A stretch of DNA of 64,000 bases from Chryseobacterium sp. CH25 (GCF_004119455.1 NZ_NRQT01000005.1:372001-436000), one strand, 5' to 3'; numbered from the stretch's first letter, positions 42,485 through 51,519 are shown. Notes: generated by a model not told the origin, from the letters alone. Program-made: numbers and translations.

Positions 42485-42942
42485 ACATTAAATTGTTTTA
42501 AGTGATGATCAAGATGTTTATATTCTAAAAATTCCCAGTCTTTTTCAGTCATGTTTCCGAATAATCTGTGGCTGTCCGGCAGTTTTCTGCTTTCGCAGGC
42601 TTCCCGGAATTCCTCCAGTGTTTTCAGTAGATTGGTCTTTGATTCATCAAAATCACACTCAAAATTAACGATTAGTTTTTGAAAAGTAGGCATGTTTCTG
42701 GGAATTCCGTTATTGAAAACATACATTTCCAGTTTTGTCATGATTCCTATGGTCCTAAAGAGAGTATTAATATGGGGTAATGCAATTTTCCGCAAAGCAA
42801 CCTGAAGTACTAGATCACAATGCGTTAGCATCTGACAGACGTCCATTTCTCCCCATTTTCGTTGGCTGTCTGGAGATAAATTGGAAATTCTTTCTGTAAT
42901 TTCCTTATAATATATGGGATCGTTAAGGTACTTTTTTACCAA
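42481..42942 (-). CDS. DUF1569 / DinB-like protein
   Basis: A 153-residue helical-bundle protein of the DUF1569 family. MCQxLxHC-type metal-ligand positions are visible in GEMDVCQMLTHCDLVLQVAL and at the end in EYKHLDHHLKQFNV. The four-helix DinB fold is shared with bacillithiol transferases, so a thiol-transferase role is plausible in this operon but not shown. It overlaps the upstream gene by 7 nt and the downstream YtxJ gene by 4 nt. Confidence 0.8.
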   Translation of the reverse strand: MVKKYLNDPIYYKEITERISNLSPDSQRKWGEMDVCQMLTHCDLVLQVALRKIALPHINTLFRTIGIMTKLEMYVFNNGIPRNMPTFQKLIVNFECDFDESKTNLLKTLEEFREACESRKLPDSHRLFGNMTEKDWEFLEYKHLDHHLKQFNV

Positions 42943-43472
42943 CCTTTTTCTTTCTTCAGATTTTCAATATGAGCAAAATGATGGTTACAATGCCAGACAT
43001 ATAAAGCAAGATTATCCCTTAAATTATAGTTTCTGTTATGCTCCGGATGATGGAAAGTTCTTTCAAACTGTTTATTGGTAAGACTTTTGAGAAGTGTTGT
43101 CCATCGTTGATGAGTCCCTTTTATCATTCTCATCGCGGGTTTTATCGGCATATGGAAACTGTCCTGAAGTTCTGCCCATTTGGCTTCATCATAAGGCTTA
43201 ATGGTTGGGTTATCTTCTGTAAGCGCTAATTTGAAACGGATAAAACTGTTGATATGACTGTCCGCAATATGGTTAACAAGCTGTCTTACCGTCCATCCTC
43301 CTTCTCTGTAAGGAGTATCAAGCTGTTCGTCTGTAAAATGTTCAATGAGGTTTTTCAGTTTTCCGGGAAAGTCTTTAATTGCTTTAATATAAGTATCTAA
43401 AGTAGTGTCACAGATGTTTTCCGGTACTTCAAACTCTCCTATTGGAAACTTTTTGTTTTTAAGATCACTCAT
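42936..43472 (-). CDS. YfiT/BstA-like putative bacillithiol transferase (DinB fold)
   Basis: A 178-residue DinB-superfamily protein of the YfiT/BstA type. The three metal-binding histidines lie in VNHIADSHINSF and WHCNHHFAHIENL, and the RxGGWTxRQxVxH signature appears as YREGGWTVRQLVNHIADS. BstA conjugates bacillithiol to electrophiles. It is the first gene of a four-gene overlapping operon (BstA-like, DUF1569, YtxJ, Crp/Fnr), a coherent thiol-stress unit. The family also includes proteins annotated as putative metal-dependent hydrolases. Confidence 0.85.
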   Translation of the reverse strand: MSDLKNKKFPIGEFEVPENICDTTLDTYIKAIKDFPGKLKNLIEHFTDEQLDTPYREGGWTVRQLVNHIADSHINSFIRFKLALTEDNPTIKPYDEAKWAELQDSFHMPIKPAMRMIKGTHQRWTTLLKSLTNKQFERTFHHPEHNRNYNLRDNLALYVWHCNHHFAHIENLKKEKGW

Positions 43473-43616
43473 TGTTCTGGTTTTTAACTTTTAATTATTG
43501 GGGGTTGTCTGGTATTTTAATCTTGGGCAAACCTTTTCTGCTTCTGTAAATTTATTAAAATTAAAGAAACTTATATATGAAAAAAATGTTAATTGTAAAC
43601 ATAATGTATAAATACA

Positions 43617-43649
43617 AAAAAGCTCCAATTGTAGATAATCAGAGCTTTT
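43617..43649 (-). terminator. Terminator after the DEAD-box helicase gene
   Basis: AAAAGCTC and GAGCTTTT form an 8-bp stem with a 17-nt loop, placed just past the stop at 43660. Confidence 0.7.
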
Positions 43650-43659
43650 AATTTATATT

Positions 43660-44802
43660 TTAGTAACCATGCAGATTAATTCCTTCTGTTCTTTCCAAAG
43701 GTACTTTTTTACCCATTTTCTTCTGAATGACTCTGAAATGCTGCAGTTCATCATCCGTCAGAATATTAATAGCAATTCCTTTTTCGTTAGCACGGCCTGT
43801 TCTACCAATTCTGTGAATGTAATCTAAAGGAGAACGCGGTAGTTCGTAATTGATAACACAAGGCAGATAGTCAATGTGAATTCCACGTCCGATTAAGTCT
43901 GTTGCAACCAGAATTTGAGCTCCGTTGGATTTAAATTCTTCTAAGTTATTTCTACGGGCACCCTGAGATTTCTGACTGTGAATAGCTACTGCCTTAATCT
44001 TATTCTTTTTAAGTTTCTCCACCAAATTATCAGCAGATCTCGTAGACGAAACAAAGATTAAAGCTTTTTCAACTTTCTTTTCCTTAATCAAATATCGTAA
44101 AAAAGGTCCCTTATTTTCAGGAGAAACATGATAGGCAAACTGCTCGATATTATCAATCTCAACTTCCTCTTTTTTAATTTCAATAATCGTAGGGTTAATA
44201 GATAAACGTTCTTTCATCTCAGAAACTTTATCATTTAGAGTTGCTGAAAATAAAGTGGTTTGTTTTACTACAGGCATTAAAGCGAAAAGCTTATTCATTT
44301 CTTCACCAAAGCCTAACTGAAACATCTTATCTGCCTCATCTATAACCAAATGCTGAATTTCTGAGATACTCAATGCATTATGATCAATCAAATCCAATAA
44401 ACGTCCGGGAGTTGCAATCAGAACTTCCACTCCAAACATTCCTTTCATCTGTGGGTTAATAGAAACTCCACCATAAACTGCCATCGTACGTATTTCACGT
44501 TTCAGATTCTCTGTAAATGCTCTGAAAACTTCGTCAATCTGAATAGCCAGTTCACGGGTAGGAACCAATATTAAAACCTGAATATTACGCCCTTTTTTGG
44601 CATCTGCATTCTGTAATTTTTCTAAAATCGGCATTACAAAACAAGCCGTTTTTCCGGAACCTGTCTGCGCAATTCCCATAAGGTCTTTTCCTTGCAAAAT
44701 AACAGGGACAGCCTGTTCCTGAATGGGAAAAGGTTTTAAATACCCCAGTTTCTTAACAGAACGAATAATATTGTGTGATAATCCTAACGATTCAAATGAC
44801 AT
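43660..44802 (-). CDS. DEAD-box RNA helicase (RhlE-like)
   Basis: A 380-residue core helicase. It has the Q-motif GYLKPFPIQEQAVP, Walker A in AQTGSGKTA, PTRELAIQ, the DEAD box in VIDEADKMFQLGF, SAT in TLFSATLN and HRIGRTGRANEKG. It is the length of the two RecA domains only, with no basic C-terminal tail, so it is probably targeted by partners or acts as a general RNA chaperone in ribosome assembly or cold response. It is a monocistronic gene with its own terminator. Confidence 0.92.
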   Translation of the reverse strand: MSFESLGLSHNIIRSVKKLGYLKPFPIQEQAVPVILQGKDLMGIAQTGSGKTACFVMPILEKLQNADAKKGRNIQVLILVPTRELAIQIDEVFRAFTENLKREIRTMAVYGGVSINPQMKGMFGVEVLIATPGRLLDLIDHNALSISEIQHLVIDEADKMFQLGFGEEMNKLFALMPVVKQTTLFSATLNDKVSEMKERLSINPTIIEIKKEEVEIDNIEQFAYHVSPENKGPFLRYLIKEKKVEKALIFVSSTRSADNLVEKLKKNKIKAVAIHSQKSQGARRNNLEEFKSNGAQILVATDLIGRGIHIDYLPCVINYELPRSPLDYIHRIGRTGRANEKGIAINILTDDELQHFRVIQKKMGKKVPLERTEGINLHGY

Positions 44803-44820
44803 AAAAACTATTTATTTGTG

Positions 44821-44828
44821 CAAAGATA
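44821..44828 (-). promoter_or_regulatory. -7 element TATCTTTG for the DEAD-box helicase gene
   Basis: Exact TAnnTTTG match 19 nt ahead of the start at 44802. Confidence 0.5.
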
Positions 44829-44990
44829 CGCTAAATGGCTGGAAGCTGGGTGGTGTAAGAAGGAAGTAATGATACTCCTTTTCTTTTAAAGGTGACAGTT
44901 CGTCGGTGTAAAACTAAAAGTAACCTCCATCTTCTCTCTTCCAACTTCTCTCCTTTTATTTTTTATGGCCGATTTGTCCGATAATTCAGT

Positions 44991-45019
44991 TTTGGATAAA
45001 TTTTTGCCAATTAGTTTTG
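44991..45019 (+). promoter_or_regulatory. Promoter for pncA (TTTG-N17-TAGTTTTG)
   Basis: TTTG at 44991-44994 and TAGTTTTG at 45012-45019 match the Bacteroidetes -33/-7 consensus with a 17-nt spacer, 32 nt ahead of the ATG at 45051. This is the best complete pair of primary-sigma elements seen in the window. Confidence 0.6.
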
Positions 45020-45050
45020 TAAATTTATCAAAAATTCGAGAATTCAAAAT

Positions 45051-45656
45051 ATGAAAAAAGCGTTAATAATAGTCGATGTACAGAATGATTTTTGTGAAGG
45101 TGGAGCATTAGCAGTACCTGGAGCCAATGAGATTATTCCTTATATCAATCTTCTGATGGAAGAAAATGAATATGATCAGATCATTTTAACACAGGACTGG
45201 CATCCTGTAGGACATAAAAGCTTTGCAAGCAGTAACGGACGTAAAGTAGGAGAAAATATTATCCTGAATGGTGTACCTCAGTTTATGTGGCCGGATCATT
45301 GTATTCAGGGAACTTTCGGAGCAGAATTCCATAAAGATTTAAACCAGAGTAAAGTTACTCACATCATACAGAAAGGAAAAAATCTTGAAATTGACAGCTA
45401 TAGCGGTTTCCAGGATAACAATCATTTCATGAAAACTGGATTGGATGATTTCCTGAAATACCATGATATTCAATTAGTGGAAATTGTTGGATTAGCAATG
45501 GACTATTGTGTGAAATTCACTGCTCAGGATGCTGTAGCTAACGGATATGTCACTTGTCTTCATTTCAACGGAACCCGTGCTGTAAACGTTAAACCGGATA
45601 ATGGCAGAGATGCAATCTATGAAATGATTGAAAAAGGAGTAACAGTATTGGGATAG
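45051..45656 (+). CDS. pncA: Nicotinamidase
   Basis: A 201-residue isochorismatase-fold amidohydrolase. The catalytic triad is D9 (IIVDVQNDF), K108 (HIIQKGKN) and C153 (MDYCVKFTA). The metal ligands D49, H51 and H83 are in TQDWHP and WPDHC. KNLEIDSYSGF is the nicotinamidase signature. It deamidates nicotinamide to nicotinate for NAD salvage. A complete promoter lies upstream and a strong bidirectional terminator downstream, so it is a single-gene unit. Confidence 0.94.
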   Translation: MKKALIIVDVQNDFCEGGALAVPGANEIIPYINLLMEENEYDQIILTQDWHPVGHKSFASSNGRKVGENIILNGVPQFMWPDHCIQGTFGAEFHKDLNQSKVTHIIQKGKNLEIDSYSGFQDNNHFMKTGLDDFLKYHDIQLVEIVGLAMDYCVKFTAQDAVANGYVTCLHFNGTRAVNVKPDNGRDAIYEMIEKGVTVLG

Positions 45657-45677
45657 TAATACCATACTAGAATATAT

Positions 45678-45710
45678 AAAAAACAGCATCATTACTGATG
45701 CTGTTTTTTT
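45678..45710. terminator. Bidirectional terminator between pncA and the SGNH gene
   Basis: AAACAGCATCA and TGATGCTGTTT form an 11-bp stem with a 4-nt loop and A/T runs on both sides. It serves the converging genes ending at 45656 (+) and 45709 (-). Confidence 0.9.
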
Positions 45711-46557
45711 ATTTCTGGTTCAGTTGAGTTAATGTTGAGAGAAAATCTTTAGGTTCAATATTTCCAACTGCAAATTCATGCTCCAATAGTTTAATTTGTT
45801 CTGTTTTGGTGTAAGAACGGTTGTAGATTGTTGCTAACATATTTTCTTCATCATGATGAGGATCAAGAAGATTTTTTAAATCATGAAAAGCCTTATAATA
45901 TCTTACTCCTAATATTCTTTGTGATAGAGCATTGAAATGAATGCTGTCAGTATTGGCTGTAAGCCCTTTTGCGGTAACAAAATAACAGTTTGCATGAGTT
46001 TTTGCAAATTCTTCTAATGCCTGATTAATTAAAAGGTATGAATTAAAATACTGTCCGAAGATCCCATTAGGTAAGAAGTCTCCCAAGCCACCTATAATAA
46101 GAGGGACTTTCGGAATATTTAATTCCTTGCGTAATGTTTCTGTTATTATAGAAAATTTTTCAACATACTTTTCAGCTTTTTCCGGAGAACAGTCGTTTTC
46201 GCCTTGATGCCACAGGATACCCGAAATCTGACTTGTTCTTTGTGCAAGTTTGGCCTGTGATATTGCATTTTCAAATAAGGCTCCTTCTACGGCCCAATCA
46301 TCAAGACTTGTTCCTCCGTCAGCACAAGGAATTAACCCTATCTCCTCTTTTGGATTATCAAGTCTCCAGGATGCAGCAAATGAAGCTGCCAATCCCACAC
46401 CAGCACTGGGACGGTCAAAATTAATAGGTTCAGACATGATTTGCCATAGTCCGTTTCGCTGCATTTTAATATGTTCATCATAGATAGGTGGAACTTCTTT
46501 ACTATAGCCACGACCAGCCATGTTAGACTGACCTATCATTAAAAAGGAATGTATCAT
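45709..46557 (-). CDS. SGNH-fold sialate O-acetylesterase-like hydrolase
   Basis: A 282-residue protein. The block-I serine is in LMIGQSNMAGRG, the glycine block in CADGGTSLDDW, the asparagine-type block in ILWHQGENDCSPE and the Asp-His pair in NTDSIHFNALSQR. This matches the DUF303/carbohydrate-esterase 6 or sialate O-acetylesterase group, which removes acetyl groups from sugars. There is no signal peptide, so it would act on imported sugars in the cytoplasm. The C-terminal 60 residues form a separate short helical tail. Confidence 0.85.
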   Translation of the reverse strand: MIHSFLMIGQSNMAGRGYSKEVPPIYDEHIKMQRNGLWQIMSEPINFDRPSAGVGLAASFAASWRLDNPKEEIGLIPCADGGTSLDDWAVEGALFENAISQAKLAQRTSQISGILWHQGENDCSPEKAEKYVEKFSIITETLRKELNIPKVPLIIGGLGDFLPNGIFGQYFNSYLLINQALEEFAKTHANCYFVTAKGLTANTDSIHFNALSQRILGVRYYKAFHDLKNLLDPHHDEENMLATIYNRSYTKTEQIKLLEHEFAVGNIEPKDFLSTLTQLNQK

Positions 46558-46696
46558 TTTTTATTTAATTCTATGCTGATACTTTTATTGAATAAGTATT
46601 AGATTTGTTTTATTCCCTCAAAGCTATGATAAATGTCTCAATAATGAGACTGTTTTAATATAAAATGAAATACTATTTTTATCAACTAATAATGTA

Positions 46697-46727
46697 AAAA
46701 GGCGCAGAAACTAGTTCTGCGCCTTTT
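46697..46727 (-). terminator. Terminator after the pseudouridine synthase gene
   Basis: AAAAGGCGCAGAA and TTCTGCGCCTTTT pair around a 5-nt loop, 28 bp past the stop at 46755. GC-rich stem plus T-run. Confidence 0.9.
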
Positions 46728-46754
46728 ATTTTTTAATCATAAAATGACTTTATT

Positions 46755-47936
46755 TTAAAGCATTTTAAGGTTGTTTACTTCCAGTTCTGTAAGAATTCTC
46801 CAGTGTCCTCTCTTAATGTTCTTCTTCGTTAATCCGGCAAACATTACTCTGTCTAAAGATTCTACTTCGTATCCTAATCTTTGGAAAATTCTTCTGATAA
46901 CACGGTTCCATCCGATGTGGATCTCAATTCCGATTTCATTTTTAGGCTTCCCTTCAATGTACGAAATCTGATCAACTACCGCTACCCCTTCATCAAGACG
47001 GATTCCTTCTGCAATAAGACGTAAATCTTCACCAGTAAGTTTCTTATCCAGCGTTACATGGTAAATTTTCTTAGCATCAAAAGATGGATGCGTCAGTTTT
47101 TTCGTCATGTGGCCGTCATTCGTTAATAAGATAACTCCTGTAGTAGAACGGTCTAATCTTCCAACCGGGAACAGTCTGTAAGGAGAAGCATTAGCAACAA
47201 GATCCATTACTGTTTTTCTTGCTTTATCGTCCTTAGTGGTAGAAATATATCCTTTTGGCTTGTTCAGAAGTACATATACAGGTTTTTCCGGTGTAATGCT
47301 TTGTCCGTCAAAAACAACTCTATCCGTTTTCTGTACCTGATATCCCATTTCATTTACTACCTTTCCGTTTACTTCTACAAGCCCTTGAGTGATAAGCTCA
47401 TCAGCTTCTCTCCTGCTGCAGATTCCGGAATTTGCAATATACTTATTAAGACGGATGCTGTCTTTATGAACATCTTTTTCGATTTTACTCAATCTTCTCT
47501 TTTGTACAAAAGATCTTGTTTTATCATCGTTTCTGTCATCTCCATTAGATGGTCTTCTTCCGTATTTTAAGCTACCTCTTTCATACTTATCTCTGGTATC
47601 GAAGTTTCTTCCACCTCTCTTAGGTTTTCCAAAAGATTTCTTTTCGTAGCTCTCACTTTTATTCGTAATATAAGCCCTACTTTCAGATTTTGATTCAGAA
47701 TCATCACTAGAGCTATTAAAACTTCCTGTATTTTTCTTGAACGGTTTCTTTTCAAATCTTGAGTTGGATCCTGAATGTTCGGGACCTTTTCTTCCCCCAT
47801 CTTTAGAGAATGGTTTTTTAAAAGGTTTTGATCCTGAGGAATTTCCAGATCTGGAAGCACGAGAATCATCAGAACTTTTCTTGGTTGAAATTCTTGGTCT
47901 CTTTGATCTGTCTGAATTATTATTATCTCTGCTCAT
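46755..47936 (-). CDS. RsuA/RluB-family pseudouridine synthase with disordered N-terminus
   Basis: A 393-residue protein. Residues 1 to about 155 are low complexity, rich in Ser, Lys, Arg, Gly and Asp (SKPFKKPFSKDGGRKG), and likely bind RNA without a fold. An S4 domain follows (IRLNKYIANSGICSRREADELI). The catalytic domain carries the aspartate in FPVGRLDRSTTGVILLTNDG. It isomerises uridine in rRNA; the exact site cannot be told. Its promoter is divergent to aroB across about 100 bp. Confidence 0.9.
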   Translation of the reverse strand: MSRDNNNSDRSKRPRISTKKSSDDSRASRSGNSSGSKPFKKPFSKDGGRKGPEHSGSNSRFEKKPFKKNTGSFNSSSDDSESKSESRAYITNKSESYEKKSFGKPKRGGRNFDTRDKYERGSLKYGRRPSNGDDRNDDKTRSFVQKRRLSKIEKDVHKDSIRLNKYIANSGICSRREADELITQGLVEVNGKVVNEMGYQVQKTDRVVFDGQSITPEKPVYVLLNKPKGYISTTKDDKARKTVMDLVANASPYRLFPVGRLDRSTTGVILLTNDGHMTKKLTHPSFDAKKIYHVTLDKKLTGEDLRLIAEGIRLDEGVAVVDQISYIEGKPKNEIGIEIHIGWNRVIRRIFQRLGYEVESLDRVMFAGLTKKNIKRGHWRILTELEVNNLKML

Positions 47937-47950
47937 TCTAAAAATTTTTG

Positions 47951-47958
47951 CAAAGATA
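47951..47958 (-). promoter_or_regulatory. -7 element TATCTTTG for the pseudouridine synthase gene
   Basis: Exact match, 15 nt ahead of the start at 47936, 33 nt from the oppositely oriented aroB -7 element. Confidence 0.5.
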
Positions 47959-47991
47959 GTAATTTAGTTACGAGTTAAAAATTAAGAATCA

Positions 47992-47999
47992 TAACTTTG
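47992..47999 (+). promoter_or_regulatory. -7 element TAACTTTG for aroB
   Basis: Exact TAnnTTTG match, 38 nt ahead of the preferred aroB ATG at 48038. Confidence 0.5.
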
Positions 48000-48037
48000 C
48001 ACTATAGTTTACATTTTAACCTTACTTATTTTTGAAG

Positions 48038-49084
48038 ATGATAACAATATTAAACGATAATTTCTCACAGCTTAACGATTTTCTTCACGAAAAAACATTT
48101 AGTAAAATTTTTATTTTAGTGGATGAAAATACTCATGAATATTGCCTTCCCGTTCTTTTAGGCAATATGGAAACCGATCTTGGGTTTGAAATTCTGGAGA
48201 TTGAAGCAGGAGAAGAAATGAAGAATATCCAGACTGCCAACCAGCTTTGGGAAATTCTTACAGAAATGCAAGCAGACAGAAAAGCTTTGGTTATCAACCT
48301 TGGTGGCGGTGTAATTACAGATATGGGTGGTTTTGTAGCTTCTACTTATAAAAGAGGAATACAGTTTATCAATATCCCTACGACCCTTTTATCTATGTGT
48401 GACGCTTCTATTGGTGGGAAAACAGGAATTGATCTGATGCATTATAAAAATATGGTGGGAACATTTGCTTTCCCGGAGCAGATTTTTATTTATCCAAAAT
48501 TTCTTGAAACATTACCTTTTAAAGAATTAAGAAGTGGGTTTGCAGAAATGCTGAAACATGGCCTTATTGCAGATAAAGCGCATTGGAAGCAGCTGATTCA
48601 GATTCATAAACTTGATGTGGAAGCCGTAACCCCTTATATCCAAAATTCTATGGATATTAAACAGGACGTTGTAGAAAAGGATTTCCACGAAAGCAACATC
48701 AGAAAAACCCTGAACTTCGGGCATACAATAGGTCACGCAGTGGAAAGTCTTTGTTTACAGCAGGGAAATCCTATTCTTCATGGTGAAGCTGTTGCATTGG
48801 GAATGATTTGTGAAGCCCATCTTGCTCATCTTGAAAATCTTATTTCAGAGGAAGATTCAAAAATAATCATTGAAAACATACAGAGATATTATCCTTATTT
48901 GGATATCAGTGATTTTAAAGATGAAGACATTACGGCATTACTTTTAAATGATAAAAAGAATGTAGACAGTAAAATTAATTTCTCTCTCCTTACCGGTATT
49001 GGTGAATGTAACTATGATTTCCAATGCAGCCAGAAAAACATTCTTGAATCATTATCTTTCTATAGAAAACTGAATGATGCATAA
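48038..49084 (+). CDS. aroB: 3-Dehydroquinate synthase
   Basis: A 348-residue enzyme. The start is taken at ATG 48038 (MITILNDNFSQLND) in place of a TTG two codons earlier. It has the NAD-binding loop LGGGVITDMGGFVASTYKRG, PTTLLSMCDASIGGKTGID, and the Zn-site and C-terminal region including NFGHTIGHAVES and LHGEAVALGM. It converts DAHP to 3-dehydroquinate in the shikimate pathway. It is a single gene with a strong bidirectional terminator downstream. Confidence 0.95.
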   Translation: MITILNDNFSQLNDFLHEKTFSKIFILVDENTHEYCLPVLLGNMETDLGFEILEIEAGEEMKNIQTANQLWEILTEMQADRKALVINLGGGVITDMGGFVASTYKRGIQFINIPTTLLSMCDASIGGKTGIDLMHYKNMVGTFAFPEQIFIYPKFLETLPFKELRSGFAEMLKHGLIADKAHWKQLIQIHKLDVEAVTPYIQNSMDIKQDVVEKDFHESNIRKTLNFGHTIGHAVESLCLQQGNPILHGEAVALGMICEAHLAHLENLISEEDSKIIIENIQRYYPYLDISDFKDEDITALLLNDKKNVDSKINFSLLTGIGECNYDFQCSQKNILESLSFYRKLNDA

Positions 49085-49124
49085 CCATTTTTTATAGAGT
49101 ATTATCTGAACATCATATTACGTC

Positions 49125-49151
49125 AAACCCTGCTATTTTCCAGCAGGGTTT
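49125..49151. terminator. Bidirectional terminator between aroB and the S74 protein gene
   Basis: AAACCCTGCT and AGCAGGGTTT form a perfect 10-bp stem with a 7-nt loop, between converging genes. Confidence 0.85.
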
Positions 49152-49165
49152 ACTATTTAAAAACT

Positions 49166-51022
49166 CTATTTTCGAAAAGAAGATTCCAGACGTTGTAAGC
49201 GTTCTTCAAAAATGGTCTGTGCTTGCTGCATTTCCATATTCAATTTTTTTAATGCTTTATTTTCACTTTCTAATGCTTCTATTTTTTTTACCAGCTCTTG
49301 AGTTGCCGAAATATTCAGCATAGATAAGGCATCATAATCTACTGTTCTCAGATCAGATACTTCAGTACCGTAAACAAATAGTTTTCCTTTAAGTTTCTTA
49401 TCTTCCAAATGTACTGTAATACTCTTTGGTGTACTGTTTTTAATTTTCAGAATAATTTCCCCGGTTTCATCAAATATTTTAAGAAATTTATCTTCTTTAG
49501 AAATAGCAATAGGTCTTTCAAAGGTAAAAACTGACTTATTTTGTTGGGCTGACTGATAAATATTGGGAATAAAAGTTTTTATACTATTTTTACTGACTGC
49601 CTGTGGATATACAGCTTCCACTTCTTGGGCAATGACCTTTTTAAATTCCTGATTTCCGTACACAGCCTCATCTTTCATAAGATAATCAGTAATATCCAAT
49701 TTTTTTAAAATTGTTAAATCCTTTGAAGAGTCTGATTTCCCTATGATCTTTTTGATCCTTTTATCTGAAAAAAGAGAGGTTTGTGCCACACTTAGTTTTC
49801 CTACCGATATAATATTTCCATCTGCATAAATAGACGTATTAGTATTGAAAGCTCCTATATCGTTGGTATAATTCGGATAGGTAGTTAATATCCCGTCTGG
49901 AGAACCCAAATCCGGGCTTATTCCATAATAGGTAAGACTTGATACAGCCAAAGGCCATGAGGCAGTCTTTAACCTGATATCCAAAGGAAATTTAGGAGTA
50001 TCTGTTCCAATACCAATATTTCCGTTCTGATCGATATTGATTCTTCTGTTTCCATCACCATCAGCAATGATAATATTATTTGAAAGCGAAGCAGGTAATC
50101 CGCTTACGTTAGCTCCGATAATGGTATTTGCTTTTCCGGAAACAAGTCCTGCACCTGCCCGGAAACCGATAAACGTGTTATAATTATTAACTGCATTTAA
50201 ATTATATCCTGCAAATCCCCCAATCGCTGTATTTCCTCTTCCCCCCGGAAGCATCCGGAAAGAATCCCCGCCTACTCCAATGTTGTGATCGCCGGAGATC
50301 AGCTCCCTGAGTGAACTGGCTCCAACACCTACGTTTCCTATAGTACTTTTAGCGGAAAAAAGTGAAAAGTAACCATTGGCCACATTATTACCTCCATCCA
50401 GATTAGAATATAGCGCCCGATATCCGTAGCCGGTATTCTGCATTCCGGATTTGTTACTGCTTAATACCTCTGCTCCTATGGCTGTGTTCATACTTCCAAT
50501 GGTATTTGAAATTAAATTATTGACACCTACTGCAGTATTATTAAGACCGGTTGTATTGGCTGTCAGACTGTTTACTCCAAATATAGTATTGGTTGAATTT
50601 AATACACCAGATACGATATTATTCCTTTTAAAAATAACGTCTACGTTATCAGAAGTTCCTATAAAGTTAACTCCGTTTACCATACCTGAGTTTCCGGTAA
50701 GACTCCATCCAGTCATCACGATAGGTGTTAAATCATCCAGTACTTTTGTCCATCGTCCGGCAGTTGTACTCCAGTAATAATATCCTGGAGCCATTCCGTT
50801 GGTAGAAGAAGTATTGTAAATCATTAAAGAATGGGCAGGAGACGGTATTGTCATGGTATCCGAACTTCCGGTCAGTGCGATTCGGGGGATTAATATTCCT
50901 TTGTCAGAACCAACAACCTCAAGTACGGAAGAAGGATTAGGTGTTCTGGTATTAATACCCACCTGGGCCTGGAAAGTATTTTCAAAGAAAAGAAATAACA
51001 GCAGCAATGTGCACTTTTTCAT
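49166..51022 (-). CDS. Secreted surface protein with C-terminal S74 (endosialidase-type) chaperone
   Basis: A 618-residue protein with a signal peptide (ending FENTFQAQ). It opens with VGINTRTPNPSSVLEVVGSDKGILIPRI, the start seen on many flavobacterial tail-fibre-like proteins. A long repetitive beta-helix-type stretch follows, with NTAVGVNNL, NTAIGAEVL and NTAIGGFAG spaced about 25 residues apart. Near residue 420 the peptidase S74 domain begins (SDKRIKKIIGKSD), and a coiled coil ends the chain. S74 domains trimerise fibres and then cleave themselves off. No phage genes are near, so a cell-surface fibre is more likely than a phage tail spike. Confidence 0.82.
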   Translation of the reverse strand: MKKCTLLLLFLFFENTFQAQVGINTRTPNPSSVLEVVGSDKGILIPRIALTGSSDTMTIPSPAHSLMIYNTSSTNGMAPGYYYWSTTAGRWTKVLDDLTPIVMTGWSLTGNSGMVNGVNFIGTSDNVDVIFKRNNIVSGVLNSTNTIFGVNSLTANTTGLNNTAVGVNNLISNTIGSMNTAIGAEVLSSNKSGMQNTGYGYRALYSNLDGGNNVANGYFSLFSAKSTIGNVGVGASSLRELISGDHNIGVGGDSFRMLPGGRGNTAIGGFAGYNLNAVNNYNTFIGFRAGAGLVSGKANTIIGANVSGLPASLSNNIIIADGDGNRRINIDQNGNIGIGTDTPKFPLDIRLKTASWPLAVSSLTYYGISPDLGSPDGILTTYPNYTNDIGAFNTNTSIYADGNIISVGKLSVAQTSLFSDKRIKKIIGKSDSSKDLTILKKLDITDYLMKDEAVYGNQEFKKVIAQEVEAVYPQAVSKNSIKTFIPNIYQSAQQNKSVFTFERPIAISKEDKFLKIFDETGEIILKIKNSTPKSITVHLEDKKLKGKLFVYGTEVSDLRTVDYDALSMLNISATQELVKKIEALESENKALKKLNMEMQQAQTIFEERLQRLESSFRK

Positions 51023-51519
51023 ATTGTAGAGATTAGCGAATCCTTACAAAATTTGATGATCTGTTTTGTAAGAGTATCAGGTTATCATTTTATAATGATC
51101 TGCAAAATTAATAAAGCAAAATGAGATAAACAGGTTTTAGCTGTGCTGTTTAAAGAAATTGGTTCTATATAATAAAGGCAGACTGCAAATAAAAAAATAC
51201 TTCTGAATCTGTGGTTTTTTTATAACAAACAGGAAAATACTCCCTGAGTTTATCAAAATCCGAACTGCACTGCTTATTAATTTTGACAAAATTGTCAATT
51301 TAGACGGTTTCTAAACAAATGTTTATTTAAAAACAGAATGATTTGATAATCAAATTATTAAATAATAAAAACAAGTGTTTTTTTATTGAAATTTTTACTG
51401 ATTTTATATCGAGAAATATTTTTTGGCAAGCAATTTGAAAGATCTCCAGCGTTCAACAGAAATGTGAACAAGTAGTAAAATTTAAAATTAAGAAAGAGTA
51501 AAATTAAAAATTTAAAGTT
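51023..51519. other. 497-bp AT-rich region upstream of the beta-barrel array
   Basis: No ORF. It holds the leader of the S74 gene on the minus strand, a palindrome ATTTGATAATCAAAT (about 51341-51355) and the sigma-54-type promoter at 51424-51439. The palindrome is a candidate binding site for an activator, by position only. Confidence 0.5.
51424..51439 (+). promoter_or_regulatory. Sigma-54-type promoter 1 (TGGCAA-N5-TTGAA)
   Basis: GG-N10-GA spacing, matching the RpoN -24/-12 layout (consensus TGGCAC-N5-TTGCW). It lies 80 nt ahead of the first beta-barrel gene at 51520. Confidence 0.6.

Noticed and set aside
49166..51022. Prophage tail region
   Set aside because: Only the S74 domain suggests a phage; no capsid, terminase, portal or integrase genes are present and the neighbours are chromosomal.
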